A DNA stretch of 64,000 nucleotides from Halobacillus massiliensis (GCF_900166625.1 NZ_LT800499.1:4002541-4066540); one strand, 5' to 3'; positions 51,557 through 60,164 are shown, counted from the stretch's first letter. Notes: generated from the letters alone by a model not told the origin. Program-made: numbers and translations.

Positions 51557-51985
51557 ATGAACCCATATGAAGCTTATATGAAAGAAATCTCGCAGCCTAT
51601 GCGTGATGAATTGACAACGGCCGGCTTTACAGAGTTGACCACACCGGAAGAAGTGGACGAATTTATAGGCAGCACAGAAGGAACCGCGCTTGTTTTCGTT
51701 AATTCAGTATGCGGATGTGCCGCCGGTCTTGCCCGCCCTTCTGCTCGTGAATCCTTGAATTCAGAAAAGAAACCTGATCAGCTTGTAACCGTATTCGCAG
51801 GTCAGGACCGCGATGCTACAAGCCGTATGCGTGAATATTTCGAAGGGTACGAGCCTTCCTCTCCTTCTATAGCACTTTTGAAAAATGGCCAGGTCGTTCA
51901 TTTCATTCCACGAGAAGAAATTGAAGACCATGAAGTTGAGGAAATAACGGAAAACCTTACAAAAGCATACGAACAATACTGCTGA
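51557..51985 (+). CDS. brxA: Bacilliredoxin BrxA/BrxB family (YphP-like)
   Basis: 142 residues. The thioredoxin-like CGC active site is in VNSVCGCAAGLARP. It removes bacillithiol from protein cysteines after oxidative stress. The N-terminus (NPYEAYMKEISQPMRDELTT) is closer by recall to BrxA (YphP) than to BrxB (YqiW). Ribosome site CAGGAGG. Co-transcribed with the CvfC-like gene; followed at once by a terminator that overlaps the stop. Confidence 0.93.
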   Translation: MNPYEAYMKEISQPMRDELTTAGFTELTTPEEVDEFIGSTEGTALVFVNSVCGCAAGLARPSARESLNSEKKPDQLVTVFAGQDRDATSRMREYFEGYEPSSPSIALLKNGQVVHFIPREEIEDHEVEEITENLTKAYEQYC

Positions 51986-52010
51986 AACTCCGCTTATAGC
52001 GGAGTTTTTT
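51985..52010 (+). terminator. Terminator of the cvfC-brxA operon
   Basis: AAACTCCGC (51985-51993) pairs with GCGGAGTTT (51999-52007), followed by TTTTTTC. Confidence 0.88.
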
Positions 52011-52110
52011 TTCACTGACTATTGAATCGTTTCTATTATCTCCCCTACACTTGTTGACATTTTAAAAATCCTGCTACTTTCCTATCATTTTTGCAAAATT
52101 CTGCACATTA

Positions 52111-52126
52111 ATGTTTACGCTTACAT
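52111..52126 (-). promoter_or_regulatory. Predicted cre site (CcpA operator)
   Basis: On the minus strand ATGTAAGCGTAAACAT fits the cre consensus WTGNAARCGNWWWCAW at every position; it also sits in the larger inverted repeat ATTAATGT-N8-ACATTAAT (52107-52130 by strand). It lies 62 bp before the glycoamylase-domain gene. GAAACGTTTC (52151-52160), 28 bp before the start, resembles a LacI-family half-site pair. This points to carbon catabolite control. Confidence 0.6.
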
Positions 52127-52187
52127 TAATGTTTTGTATACTGAAATCGAAACGTTTCACTAAAAATTCAATTAAAGGAGTGTTCTC

Positions 52188-53537
52188 TTGAAAAAGACGT
52201 TAATAATTTTTGCTGCTCTGCTTATAATAGTGGGAGTACTGGGTACGCCTTCCTTCGCCTCACCCTCTGATAAAGGGAAGGAAAAAGCACTGTCCAAACA
52301 GCTTGAAGCCATTTCCAAGCAAACATATCGCTACTTTGAAGAATTCACTGATGAAAATACCGGCCTTACATACGATGCTGTAAGGACAGACGACGGTGAG
52401 CTCGACCCCGCTAAGCATACTTCTCCTACTAATATTGGCATGTACTTTATGAGCACCATTGCTGCTGAAGAATCTGGCAATATATCCGAAAAAGAAGCCA
52501 TAGACAAAATTAAGACGACATTACGTACATTAGAAGGTATGGAAAAGTGGAATGGACTTTTCTATAACTGGTATTTCACAGATGACGGCTCCCTAATGAC
52601 AGATTGGGGACAATTTATTTCTACTGTCGATAATGGCTGGCTATCGGCGGGATTGATTGTCGCCGGACAAGCTTATCCTGAATTGTATAACCAAACGAAT
52701 AGCATCGTTGAAGCCATGGACTATTCCACCCTCTACGATCCTGAAGTCGGCCAAATGCGCGGCGGATATGATGTCGTTACTGAAAGCCTGACCGAACACC
52801 ACTACGGCGCCTTTTACACAGAGCCTCGTGTCGCCAGCTATTTAGCTATCGGTAAAGGAGATGTACCGAAATCACACTGGTGGCAGTTGTATCGTACCAT
52901 GCCTGCTGAGTGGGACTGGCAGTCTCAAAAACCAGAAGGCTATACTGAAGTGTACGATGGAATTGAGGTTTTCGAAGGTCATTACAGCTATAAAGGCACA
53001 AAATATGTTCCAAGCTGGGGCGGCAGTATGTTTGAAGCCCTTATGCCGGCACTCGTCCTTAAAGAAAAAGAGCTTGGTAAAAACGCACTTGGTTTAAACA
53101 ACCAGCGTCATGTTGATATTCAAATCGAATATGCAAAAGAACAGGGATATGAAGCATGGGGAATGTCTCCTACTGCAACTCCCGATAACTACAAAGAATT
53201 CGGAGTACCTGCACTTGGCATGGATGGGTATGAAGGGGATGGAACGGTAACGCCACATGCTACCTTTTTAGCTCTTGAATATGCACCGATTGAAGCATTT
53301 GAAAATATTAAAACACTAAAATCTTATGATATGTATGGAAAGTATGGTTTTAAAGATTCCGTAAATGTAGAAACTGGCGAAGTAACAAACGCCTACCTCG
53401 CCCTCGATCAGGGAATGAGTATCGTCGCGATTGCCAACTATCTTCATGATGGTGTCATCCGAGACTATTTCCACGAGGATAAGATTGGTGAAAAACCAGA
53501 AGACCTGCTTGAGAAAGAAACATTCTCTATCCAATAA
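52188..53537 (+). CDS. Secreted glycoamylase-domain protein (Glycoamylase/GH144-like)
   Basis: 449 residues, TTG start 6 nt after AAAGGAGTG. A Sec signal peptide (KKTLIIFAALLIIVGVLGT, cleavage near SFAS) precedes a single large alpha/alpha-barrel: TYRYFEEFTDENTGLTYDAV, TSPTNIGMYFMSTIAAEE, FYNWYFTDDGS, FISTVDNGWLSAGLI, VPSWGGSMFEALMPALVL and GVPALGMDGYEGDGTVTPHAT. This matches the Glycoamylase domain (PF10091) and the GH144 beta-1,2-glucanase fold, with likely acidic catalytic residues in these segments. It probably cuts an extracellular glucan. A cre site upstream suggests catabolite control. Confidence 0.85.
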   Translation: MKKTLIIFAALLIIVGVLGTPSFASPSDKGKEKALSKQLEAISKQTYRYFEEFTDENTGLTYDAVRTDDGELDPAKHTSPTNIGMYFMSTIAAEESGNISEKEAIDKIKTTLRTLEGMEKWNGLFYNWYFTDDGSLMTDWGQFISTVDNGWLSAGLIVAGQAYPELYNQTNSIVEAMDYSTLYDPEVGQMRGGYDVVTESLTEHHYGAFYTEPRVASYLAIGKGDVPKSHWWQLYRTMPAEWDWQSQKPEGYTEVYDGIEVFEGHYSYKGTKYVPSWGGSMFEALMPALVLKEKELGKNALGLNNQRHVDIQIEYAKEQGYEAWGMSPTATPDNYKEFGVPALGMDGYEGDGTVTPHATFLALEYAPIEAFENIKTLKSYDMYGKYGFKDSVNVETGEVTNAYLALDQGMSIVAIANYLHDGVIRDYFHEDKIGEKPEDLLEKETFSIQ

Positions 53538-53569
53538 ATATTTTTAAAAAGCGGTTCCTTTTTTCCTGT

Positions 53570-54146
53570 GTGAGTAAAAGCGGCTGTGGAGTCACTTTCT
53601 TTCCGCGAGGAGCCGGTAATCAAGCTCGCTGTACTCGCGCGATCTCATCTTGGCTCTATTTCCCTGTAGTAGTTTCGCCATTTTTCTTGATCTCTCTTTA
53701 AAGAAGGCTGTTCCGTTTATTATAAAAAGAGAAAAGCGGCTGGGAAATCGCTCGCTTTCCGCGGGGAGCCGGTGAGCTAGCTCGTTACACTCGCGGATCT
53801 CACCTTGGCTCTTTAAATTTAATGGTGAAAACGGAACGCTGTCATCTCAGTAAGCTCTCTCATGGAAACGATCCTATCTTCTTAAATGTTCCGTTACTCT
53901 AAAAACATAAAGGGTCTGGGGAAACGGCGAGACTCCTATGGGAGGATAGAACAGGGTGAGATCCCGCAGGGCTAAAAGCCCGAGGAAGCTCAGCGTTCGC
54001 CCACGGAAAGCGAGTGGTTTCCCCAGGCCCGCCTCTCTTTATCACGGGAAACGGAATAAGGGAATTCTCTTCAACTTTCTATCGGATTTGTCCTCACTAT
54101 TCCACCTATTCTCCCGGCCCTTTATGTTTTTTAGAGTAACGGAACA
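53570..54146. repeat. Palindromic repeat cluster 5 (decayed A, A and B modules)
   Basis: A10 (about 53581-53685) is strongly mutated. A11 (53710-53837, GTTCCGTTTAT to GTGAAAACGGAAC) has lost its right arm: the core stops at 53811 in TTGGCTCT and resumes at TTTAAATTT. The spacer 53838-53887 leads to B7 (53888-54056; core 53912-54030), intact except for substitutions. After B7 the B-B junction sequence is kept (54061-54110), but then runs directly into CCCGGCCC and AGAGTAACGGAAC, so a B module core is deleted leaving only its end (54111-54146). Same A-spacer-B order as clusters 1 and 3. Confidence 0.8.
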
Positions 54147-54170
54147 GTGAGACTTTCCAACAAGCAGCAG

Positions 54171-54200
54171 GGCTGCCGAGTAATGCTCGGCGGCTTTTTT
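54171..54200 (+). terminator. Terminator after repeat cluster 5
   Basis: GGCTGCCGAG and CTCGGCGGCT form a stem around TAATG, followed by TTTTTT. It would end the glycoamylase-domain transcript 630 bp past its stop, read through the repeat cluster. Confidence 0.7.
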
Positions 54201-54316
54201 GATTTTACCTTTATGATTTGATTTACTTATCACACATGATCAAAAACTAGTATTTCTTTTATCTCTCCTTCTTTCTTATAATGAAAGTATCCTGGTTGAA
54301 GAAAGGAGACTGCCAT

Positions 54317-55081
54317 ATGGATCCTGTTAAAAAACAGGCACAAAACACTTTTTCCAAAAACAAAGAAGCTTATGTTAACAGCACCACCCATGGAAATAAG
54401 AGCGATCTGGAAGCAATTACAGACTGGCTGAACCCTGAAAGCTCGTGGACGGTTTTAGATATCGCGACAGGAGGAGGTCATGTCGCTAAACAATTAAGTC
54501 CATTTGTGAGGACGGTGATCGCTTCTGACCTAACGAAAGAGATGCTCAGTAATACCGCCAGGCATCTCAAGGAACTTGAAAACCTCCTCTATGTGATTGC
54601 AGACGCTGAACAGCTTCCCTTTATTGAAAATTCGTTTGATGCAGTGACCTGTCGGATTGCCCCTCACCACTTCCCTAACCCTGATCATTTTCTTCAAGAA
54701 ACAGAGCGCGTGCTTAAACCGGGAGGGGCATTCGTTATGGTTGATAACATCAGTTCTGAAGATGATAATTTTGATGATTTTTACAATACGTTTGAAAAAA
54801 TGCGCGACCCCAGTCATTATCGCGCCCTAAAGGTTTCTGAGTGGAAAGAATTGATGAACAACAGTGGCCTTACCATTAAACAGGAAATAGTCCGCAGGAA
54901 AACACTTCCTTTTAAAGACTGGGCGGAACGAACACTTTCTGGTAATGAAATTATTAATATGGAAAACTTCTTCCTTAACTCTCCAGCAGCTGCGAAGAAT
55001 TACTTTCAGATTAATGAAGATAAAGGAAGAATTGTCGATTTTTCTATTGACGAGTGGATGGTTCATTGTATAAAGGAATAG
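54317..55081 (+). CDS. Class I SAM-dependent methyltransferase (YcgJ-like)
   Basis: 254 residues from ATG 54317, 9 nt after GAAAGGAGA; the frame is open to 54281. Motif I VLDIATGGGHVAKQL, then VIASDLTKEMLSNTARHL, IADAEQLPFIENSFDAVTCR, LKPGGAFVMVDNIS. The helical insert EDDNFDDFYNTFEKMRDPSH fits the UbiE/YcgJ group. Target likely a small molecule, unknown. Followed by a perfect 20 bp palindromic terminator. Confidence 0.85.
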   Translation: MDPVKKQAQNTFSKNKEAYVNSTTHGNKSDLEAITDWLNPESSWTVLDIATGGGHVAKQLSPFVRTVIASDLTKEMLSNTARHLKELENLLYVIADAEQLPFIENSFDAVTCRIAPHHFPNPDHFLQETERVLKPGGAFVMVDNISSEDDNFDDFYNTFEKMRDPSHYRALKVSEWKELMNNSGLTIKQEIVRRKTLPFKDWAERTLSGNEIINMENFFLNSPAAAKNYFQINEDKGRIVDFSIDEWMVHCIKE

Positions 55082-55123
55082 ACTGCCACCGTTCAGCTGA
55101 AACCTCATAAGTGATAAAACCTG

Positions 55124-55150
55124 CCTCCTTTTATAAAAGGAGGTCTTTTT
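55124..55150 (+). terminator. Terminator of the methyltransferase gene
   Basis: CCTCCTTTTATAAAAGGAGG is a perfect palindrome at 55124-55143, followed by TCTTTTT. Confidence 0.8.
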
Positions 55151-55215
55151 GTGTTTAATAGGCTGCTTTTAAGGACAGGCTGAATGCTAGATAAGAGTGA
55201 GTATGAGGTGACGTT

Positions 55216-56547
55216 ATGGATATAGTTACAATGTCTAGAGTCTTGTTCGGTTCTTCTATGGCCTTTCATATTATTTACGCAACGATCGGTGTAGGCATCC
55301 CGGTGATGATTATTTTAGCTGAGATTATGTATTGGATTAAAAAGGATAACGATTATGCGCTAATGGCACGCCGTTGGACAAAAGGCTTTGCCATTTTATT
55401 AGCAGTATCAATTGCTTCAGGTACAATTGTGGCTGTTTTGATGTCTCTGCTATTTCCTAATTTTATGCAGATCGTCGGCCAGGTCATTTCCCTGCCATTC
55501 CAAATTGAGATCTTCGCTTTTCTAATTGAAGCCGTGTTTATGTCGATTTATTTATACGCAGCCGACCGACTTCCCCGGGGGTTAAGGTTTCTTAGTATTT
55601 TGCTTGTAGCCATAGGGGCCACCGCTTCAGCGATATTGATTACCGATGTCCATGCATGGATGAATACACCCGCCGGATTCGATATTTCGGAAAATGGAAT
55701 AGTTACTAATGTCCATGTGTGGGAAGCTATATTTAACCCAAGCTTTATCGTAACGGCTATCCATGTCACACTGTCCGCCTACATGACAGTCGCATTTTTA
55801 ATTGCTTCCATTGCAGCCAATCGTCTGCTTAAGAAAAATATTTCCCAAAAAGAAAGACACTATCATAAAAAAGCTCTGATGATCGCTCTTTATTTCGGAG
55901 CAGCAATCTCTTTAGCTACTGCCCTGAACGGTCATGATGCCGCTCAGATGCTCCACGAAGAAAACCCAAGAAAACTGGCGGCTGCAGAAGGCTTATTTGA
56001 AACGACGAGCTATGCGCCTCTCGCGATCGGCGGATATGCATCGGCAGAAGAGCAAAGAGTCAAATATGCGATAGAAATCCCATATGCGCTAAGCTTTTTA
56101 GCCGGTGACCGTTTTGATACAGAAGTAATCGGACTAAATGAATACCCGGAAGAACTCTGGCCGCCGCTTTATGTCCATATTCTCTTTAATATCATGGTCG
56201 GGATTGGCAGTCTTCTCATCGTTGTCTCCTTTTTAGCTATTTTTTGGAAACATGTATTAAAAAGAGAGTTTCCCGGCTTTATTCTCGCGCTTATCGTGGC
56301 CAGCGGGCCTTTGGCCATGATTGCTATTGAAGCCGGATGGTGCTTTAGCTGTATCGGCCGTCAGCCTTGGACGATAACAGATGTATTAAGGACCGATGAA
56401 GCCTCAACTACTTCCAATAGTGTCGGCATCCTGTTCGTCACCTTTTTAAGTATGTACGTTACACTGCTGTTTGTTACAGGGTTCGTTCTTCGATATTACT
56501 TTAAGAGAAATCCAGTTGAAAAAGATTTAAACACTACCCAGTCATAG
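55216..56547 (+). CDS. ythA: Cytochrome bd-type quinol oxidase subunit I (YthA/CioA-like)
   Basis: 443 residues, about nine membrane helices, short Q-loop as in the cyanide-insensitive/YthA group. It reduces O2 with quinol at the plasma membrane using hemes b558, b595 and d. Heme His in AFHIIYATIGVGIPV, the E99/E107 pair equivalent in LPFQIEIFAFLIEAVF, and GRQPWTITDVLRT. In place of the conserved acidic residue before GRQPW (E445 of E. coli CydA, usually in GWxxxE-GRQPW) it has Cys: EAGWCFSCIGRQPW. ATG after TGAGGTGACG. Co-transcribed with subunit II 29 bp downstream. Confidence 0.9.
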   Translation: MDIVTMSRVLFGSSMAFHIIYATIGVGIPVMIILAEIMYWIKKDNDYALMARRWTKGFAILLAVSIASGTIVAVLMSLLFPNFMQIVGQVISLPFQIEIFAFLIEAVFMSIYLYAADRLPRGLRFLSILLVAIGATASAILITDVHAWMNTPAGFDISENGIVTNVHVWEAIFNPSFIVTAIHVTLSAYMTVAFLIASIAANRLLKKNISQKERHYHKKALMIALYFGAAISLATALNGHDAAQMLHEENPRKLAAAEGLFETTSYAPLAIGGYASAEEQRVKYAIEIPYALSFLAGDRFDTEVIGLNEYPEELWPPLYVHILFNIMVGIGSLLIVVSFLAIFWKHVLKREFPGFILALIVASGPLAMIAIEAGWCFSCIGRQPWTITDVLRTDEASTTSNSVGILFVTFLSMYVTLLFVTGFVLRYYFKRNPVEKDLNTTQS

Positions 56548-56576
56548 AAAAAACTATAGAAAAGAGTGACCTTTAA

Positions 56577-57605
56577 ATGGAAGCCTCTACTTTAGCCATT
56601 ACGCTCTTATGGAGCTTATTATTCGTTTATTCCATGCTCGGTTCTATGGACTTTGGAGCCGGTTTCTGGGGAATGGTCTATACCCATAACAGTCGAACAA
56701 GTGCGGCCAATATCGCCAACCGCTTCCTATCACCAACTTGGGAAGTAACTAACGTATTCCTCGTTCTTTTTGTCGTGTCTCTTGTTACATTTTTCCCATT
56801 TGCCACCAATACGCTCAGCAGTCTTCTGTTAATTCCGGTTGGATTAGGCTTAGTGCTGTTAACCATTCGTACAACCTTTATGGTATTTGCCAGCCATACA
56901 AGCCGTTATCGGGAGATTTTGCGAATCACATCAGGAGTTACGGGACTCGTTATCCCTGCCCTGCTCGTAAGTGTTCTCCCTATTACTCTCGGAGGATTTT
57001 CAGAAATGAGGAATGACGGAACTGAGCAGCTGTTATACGGAAAACTGCTTACTCATCCCACCCTGTACACACATATTGCATTCGGCTTAACGACAGAGCT
57101 GTTTATCTCAGCAGTCTTTCTTATGGATTATGCAAAAGAAGCAAAAGACTGGTCAGCCTATCACACGTATCGCAAGCATTCACTTTGGCTTGGACCCGTC
57201 TCCATAATCATTGCTGTCTTAACGATAGGGTCGATGCCTGCCGAAGCTTCCTGGCTGATTGATAACATTAAAGCCACCCCTATCTGGTTCGGCCTTTCCA
57301 TTGCCTTCTTTCTTTTAGGATATGGTTCACTTTTCATTAAGAAAAACGGTGTGCGAGGATTTTCCAGGGCGGCAATGGTCTTTATCATTATCCAATATGG
57401 TATCGCTATTTACGCCTACGGCTCAGCACATCTCCCTTATTTAATTTATCCAGAGCTTACAATTGAGAGTTCATTTACGAATACAACCGTCTTTTACAAG
57501 ATGCTGATTGTTTATGGTGTGGGTTTTTCCATATTAATTCCGGCATTCTACTTGTTTTGGAGGCTTTTCCTTAAAGATCAGCGTTATTTAAAGCAGCAGG
57601 AATAA
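56577..57605 (+). CDS. ythB: Cytochrome bd-type quinol oxidase subunit II (YthB/CydB-like)
   Basis: 342 residues, eight membrane helices. CydB family: SMLGSMDFGAGFWGMVY at the N-terminus, SPTWEVTNVFLVLFVVSLVT (the NVF... DGL-like segment), THIAFGLTTELFISAVFLM and GSMPAEASWLIDNIKATPIW. It binds no heme itself and stabilises subunit I. Forms an operon with the upstream gene; a tiny ORF follows. Alternative to heme-copper oxidases in low oxygen. Confidence 0.9.
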   Translation: MEASTLAITLLWSLLFVYSMLGSMDFGAGFWGMVYTHNSRTSAANIANRFLSPTWEVTNVFLVLFVVSLVTFFPFATNTLSSLLLIPVGLGLVLLTIRTTFMVFASHTSRYREILRITSGVTGLVIPALLVSVLPITLGGFSEMRNDGTEQLLYGKLLTHPTLYTHIAFGLTTELFISAVFLMDYAKEAKDWSAYHTYRKHSLWLGPVSIIIAVLTIGSMPAEASWLIDNIKATPIWFGLSIAFFLLGYGSLFIKKNGVRGFSRAAMVFIIIQYGIAIYAYGSAHLPYLIYPELTIESSFTNTTVFYKMLIVYGVGFSILIPAFYLFWRLFLKDQRYLKQQE

Positions 57606-57609
57606 AGCA

Positions 57610-57675
57610 ATGAAACGAAGGCTTTACAGATTTCCGCTGAAAAAACCAAAAAAGCCGAGTAAGAAATTTTCCTAA
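57610..57675 (+). CDS. Possible 21-residue basic peptide downstream of ythB
   Basis: MKRRLYRFPLKKPKKPSKKFS, started by an ATG with AGGA 8 nt upstream and ending inside the terminator. In Bacillus a small ytzL gene follows ythB (recall, unchecked), so this may be its counterpart. Composition and overlap with the terminator stem leave real doubt. Confidence 0.35.
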   Translation: MKRRLYRFPLKKPKKPSKKFS

Positions 57676-57686
57676 CTCGGCTTTTA
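57650..57686. terminator. Bidirectional terminator between ythAB and rsgA
   Basis: AAAAGCCGAGT (57650-57660) pairs with ACTCGGCTTTT (57675-57685), 14 nt loop that can pair further; A and T runs on either side. Confidence 0.85.
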
Positions 57687-57694
57687 CTTATATA

Positions 57695-58705
57695 TTATTT
57701 ATGAGAATTTGGGCCATGGAGGATTCGATTGGCTCGATGTGTGCCATACTTTTCTTTTAAATCAAGCCGTTCCAGCTCTCTGGATAATTTATGATAGCTT
57801 TTTACCCTGTCTGTACGGAGGTCACCTTTATCAATTGCCTTTAAAACGGCACAGCCTGGTTCACTTTCATGCTTGCAGTCACGGAATTTACACCTGGCGG
57901 CCAGCTGTTCAATATCTGAAAAAGCTGCTTCTACTCCTTCAGCATTTCCCCAAAGCTGCACTTCTCTCATTCCCGGTGTATCAATCAGGATCGCTCCGTT
58001 TTCAAGTGCAAACATTTCTCTATGAGTCGTCGTATGACGTCCTTTATCATCTTGTAAACGCACTTGTTTCGTTTGCTGCACTGACTGGCCAAGCAAATTA
58101 TTAATCAGTGTGGATTTCCCCACGCCGGAAGAACCGATCAATACGTAGGTTTGAAGGGGGGATAACTCCTTTATAAACACTTCCATTCCCTCGAGAGATA
58201 AACTGCTTAATCCGTAAACAGGTACAGCCGGGATTCTTTGTTCAATCTGGGCAACTAAAGCTTCGGGTTCATCATATAAATCCCTTTTTGTACAAACGAT
58301 CAGCGGCCTTGCTCCGCTTTCATATACTTGATACACATAACGTTCCAACCTCTGCATATTAAATTCAGCGGTCATCGCCGTCATGATAACAACAGCATCC
58401 ATATTAGCAGCAATAATCTGTTCCCTATGCTCAGTTCCGGGTTCTCTTCTTGATAACACCGTTTCTCTTGTTAAAACTCGATGTATCATCGCTTTTTCTT
58501 GATCAAAAGGTTCAAAAACCACCCAATCCCCTGTGACTGGTCGTACACTTGATTCATAGCGCAATTTTCCAGACAAATGACCTTGAAGGACTCCACGGTC
58601 ACTCCACAGCGTAAAGATACTTGAAGACGAACGCGCAATTCGACCTGCCTGCTCTCCACCTTTTAATTGATGAACAACTTCCTTCGGTAATTTTGTTAGC
58701 TTCAC
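57695..58705 (-). CDS. rsgA: RsgA/YjeQ-family ribosome-dependent GTPase
   Basis: 336 residues, longer than YloQ (298). Circularly permuted GTPase: G4 TKRD in IVCTKRDLYDEP comes before G1 YVLIGSSGVGKSTLINNLLG and G3 AILIDTPGMREVQLW; G5 GLSS. An OB domain (residues 1-95) precedes, and a C-terminal zinc-binding Cys-Cys-His-Cys is in CKFRDCKHESEPGC. It helps mature the 30S subunit. Bacillaceae often carry two copies; divergence from YloQ suggests this is the second. A small upstream ORF is candidate leader peptide. Confidence 0.9.
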   Translation of the reverse strand: MKLTKLPKEVVHQLKGGEQAGRIARSSSSIFTLWSDRGVLQGHLSGKLRYESSVRPVTGDWVVFEPFDQEKAMIHRVLTRETVLSRREPGTEHREQIIAANMDAVVIMTAMTAEFNMQRLERYVYQVYESGARPLIVCTKRDLYDEPEALVAQIEQRIPAVPVYGLSSLSLEGMEVFIKELSPLQTYVLIGSSGVGKSTLINNLLGQSVQQTKQVRLQDDKGRHTTTHREMFALENGAILIDTPGMREVQLWGNAEGVEAAFSDIEQLAARCKFRDCKHESEPGCAVLKAIDKGDLRTDRVKSYHKLSRELERLDLKEKYGTHRANRILHGPNSHK

Positions 58706-58738
58706 TAAATTCCTCCTAAATTTGGAGGACGATCACGT

Positions 58739-58804
58739 TTAGCTGATGTGTCCTCCCGATTCTGATAAGTAGTGTATGGGTTGTACGAAATTGAGTTTTT
58801 TCAT
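58739..58804 (-). CDS. Possible leader peptide upstream of rsgA
   Basis: On the minus strand an ATG follows AAAGGAG (10 nt gap) and encodes MKKLNFVQPIHYLSESGG followed by HIS and a stop, 33 bp before rsgA. The arms AGCTGATGTGT (58741-58751) and ACACATCAGCT (58806-58816) enclose this ORF as an 11 bp perfect inverted repeat, so translating it would open the stem. TCCTCC/GGAGGA around the rsgA ribosome site also pair. Suggestive of translational attenuation, unproven. Confidence 0.3.
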   Translation of the reverse strand: MKKLNFVQPIHYLSESGGHIS

Positions 58805-58855
58805 AACACATCAGCTCCTTTACTTAATCTTCCTCTATTATATACAACGGCTAAT

Positions 58856-58887
58856 AAAAAAACACGGTTTCTTTATAGAAACCGTGT
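58856..58887 (-). terminator. Hairpin with T run reading leftward
   Basis: ACACGGTTTC (58862-58871) pairs with GAAACCGTGT (58878-58887); on the minus strand TTTTTTATT follows. No minus-strand gene ends here, so the partner transcript is unclear. Confidence 0.6.
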
Positions 58888-59017
58888 GTAATCATGTTTA
58901 ACTATACTAAGATGTTAAAATATAGTTATTGACTCCTGCTCATAAGTTTAAAAAATTCCAATCCAGCAAAATGCCGGCTTGTTTACTTTAAATCCGCAAA
59001 AAAGAGGAGTGGAAGAA

Positions 59018-59725
59018 ATGGATTTTTCACAAAAAATGAGAGCTCATCACATTCAAAACGAAACGAGTGATTTTTCTAATGAACAAGTCCTAAATATATT
59101 AAATGGCCAGGTTATGTACGATGAGTTTAAGAATCAAAAGATTATGGGGAATTCAGAGTACGCTCCGTTTAATGAAGCGATGTGTATAAACACCGCTACC
59201 AGTAATATATTTAGTAAGGAATTCATAGAGACAAGAGCAGCAGGGCACAATGAGCTAGTTGATGATTATATTGATAAGGTCATTAGCCCTTTAAATCCTC
59301 TCTTTAATAACCAATATCCATGTACCGTATTATGGTTCGGTGAAGATATGTTCTGCCAAATGAACCTCCTTACAATTCTCGCTTACCTTGAACAATCCGA
59401 ATACAGTGGCAGAGTTTTCTTGAATAGCTTTAAAGAAGATGAATTTAAGGTAAGACAAACTGAACTGGTATTAGGTAATTATTTCATTGTTTATGAAGAC
59501 GTCCTCTTAAATCAGAAAAACACTTCCGTTAAAGTAATTCCAATAATGGCCGAGGCAATAGACCTATACTCAGAGATGCAAAAAGATGATAATCCAGTAA
59601 TGAAGTATATTGAAAAGAATATAAACTTATCGACATCTGAATTACTTGAAAGGTTATTTGCACTTTTCCCAAAAATAGGATATGGAGATTTACAATATAA
59701 ACAACTTATCAATAAAATTAAGTAA
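59018..59725 (+). CDS. Conserved hypothetical protein (DUF1835-like)
   Basis: 235 residues from ATG 59018, 6 nt after AGAGGAGTGG; the frame is open to 58979. Motifs: VLNILNGQVMYDEFKNQK, YAPFNEAMCINTATSNIFSK, VLWFGEDMFCQMNLLTILAYLEQ. I recall this pattern in Bacillaceae proteins labelled DUF1835 or misnamed as AraC regulators; it has no HTH. Two conserved Cys and Trp-Phe-Gly-Glu-Asp suggest an enzyme, unproven. AT-rich codon use unlike the 50-58 kb genes. A terminator lies 135 bp downstream. Confidence 0.7.
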   Translation: MDFSQKMRAHHIQNETSDFSNEQVLNILNGQVMYDEFKNQKIMGNSEYAPFNEAMCINTATSNIFSKEFIETRAAGHNELVDDYIDKVISPLNPLFNNQYPCTVLWFGEDMFCQMNLLTILAYLEQSEYSGRVFLNSFKEDEFKVRQTELVLGNYFIVYEDVLLNQKNTSVKVIPIMAEAIDLYSEMQKDDNPVMKYIEKNINLSTSELLERLFALFPKIGYGDLQYKQLINKIK

Positions 59726-59860
59726 ACACACTCTTTTCTCATAATCTCAGGCAATGGCCAGAAGTGTAAAAATAAAATTACACGCAACAACACTACACAA
59801 GAGAATTTTAAATCGTTGAATATAATTCTACTATACTAATTTGCAACATACCGATTAATG

Positions 59861-59888
59861 TGTCAAAGCTTAGACTTTGACATTTTTT
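59861..59888 (+). terminator. Terminator of the DUF1835-like gene
   Basis: TGTCAAAG (59861-59868) pairs with CTTTGACA (59875-59882), followed by TTTTTT. The rest of the gap 59726-60164 holds no credible gene; a TTG-started hydrophobic ORF (59897-60124) has no ribosome site. Confidence 0.8.
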
Positions 59889-60164
59889 AATTTTAATTGT
59901 CCTTCAGTAAAACTTCTAAGAAGTTGAATCTTAAGTTCCGGACCACTTTTGGCACTACTTTCTTAATAAGTTACCTTATAGATTTTATTCCCTCCTTATA
60001 TCCCCTAACTGATCTATCCATCACTATATTAGGATTTTATTTCTCACTATGTTACGTTATTCTATGTCTCCAAAAATTGAAAGGCTATTTTTGTGGCAGT
60101 TATTTAAGGGGCAATTCTCGTTAAACCCTGGTGATTTATAAGTAATGAGAGGAAGGAGGATTGA

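Noticed and set aside
59897-60124. TTG-started 75-codon hydrophobic ORF before the M50-like gene
   Set aside because: No ribosome site, lies right after a terminator, composition follows AT-rich sequence.
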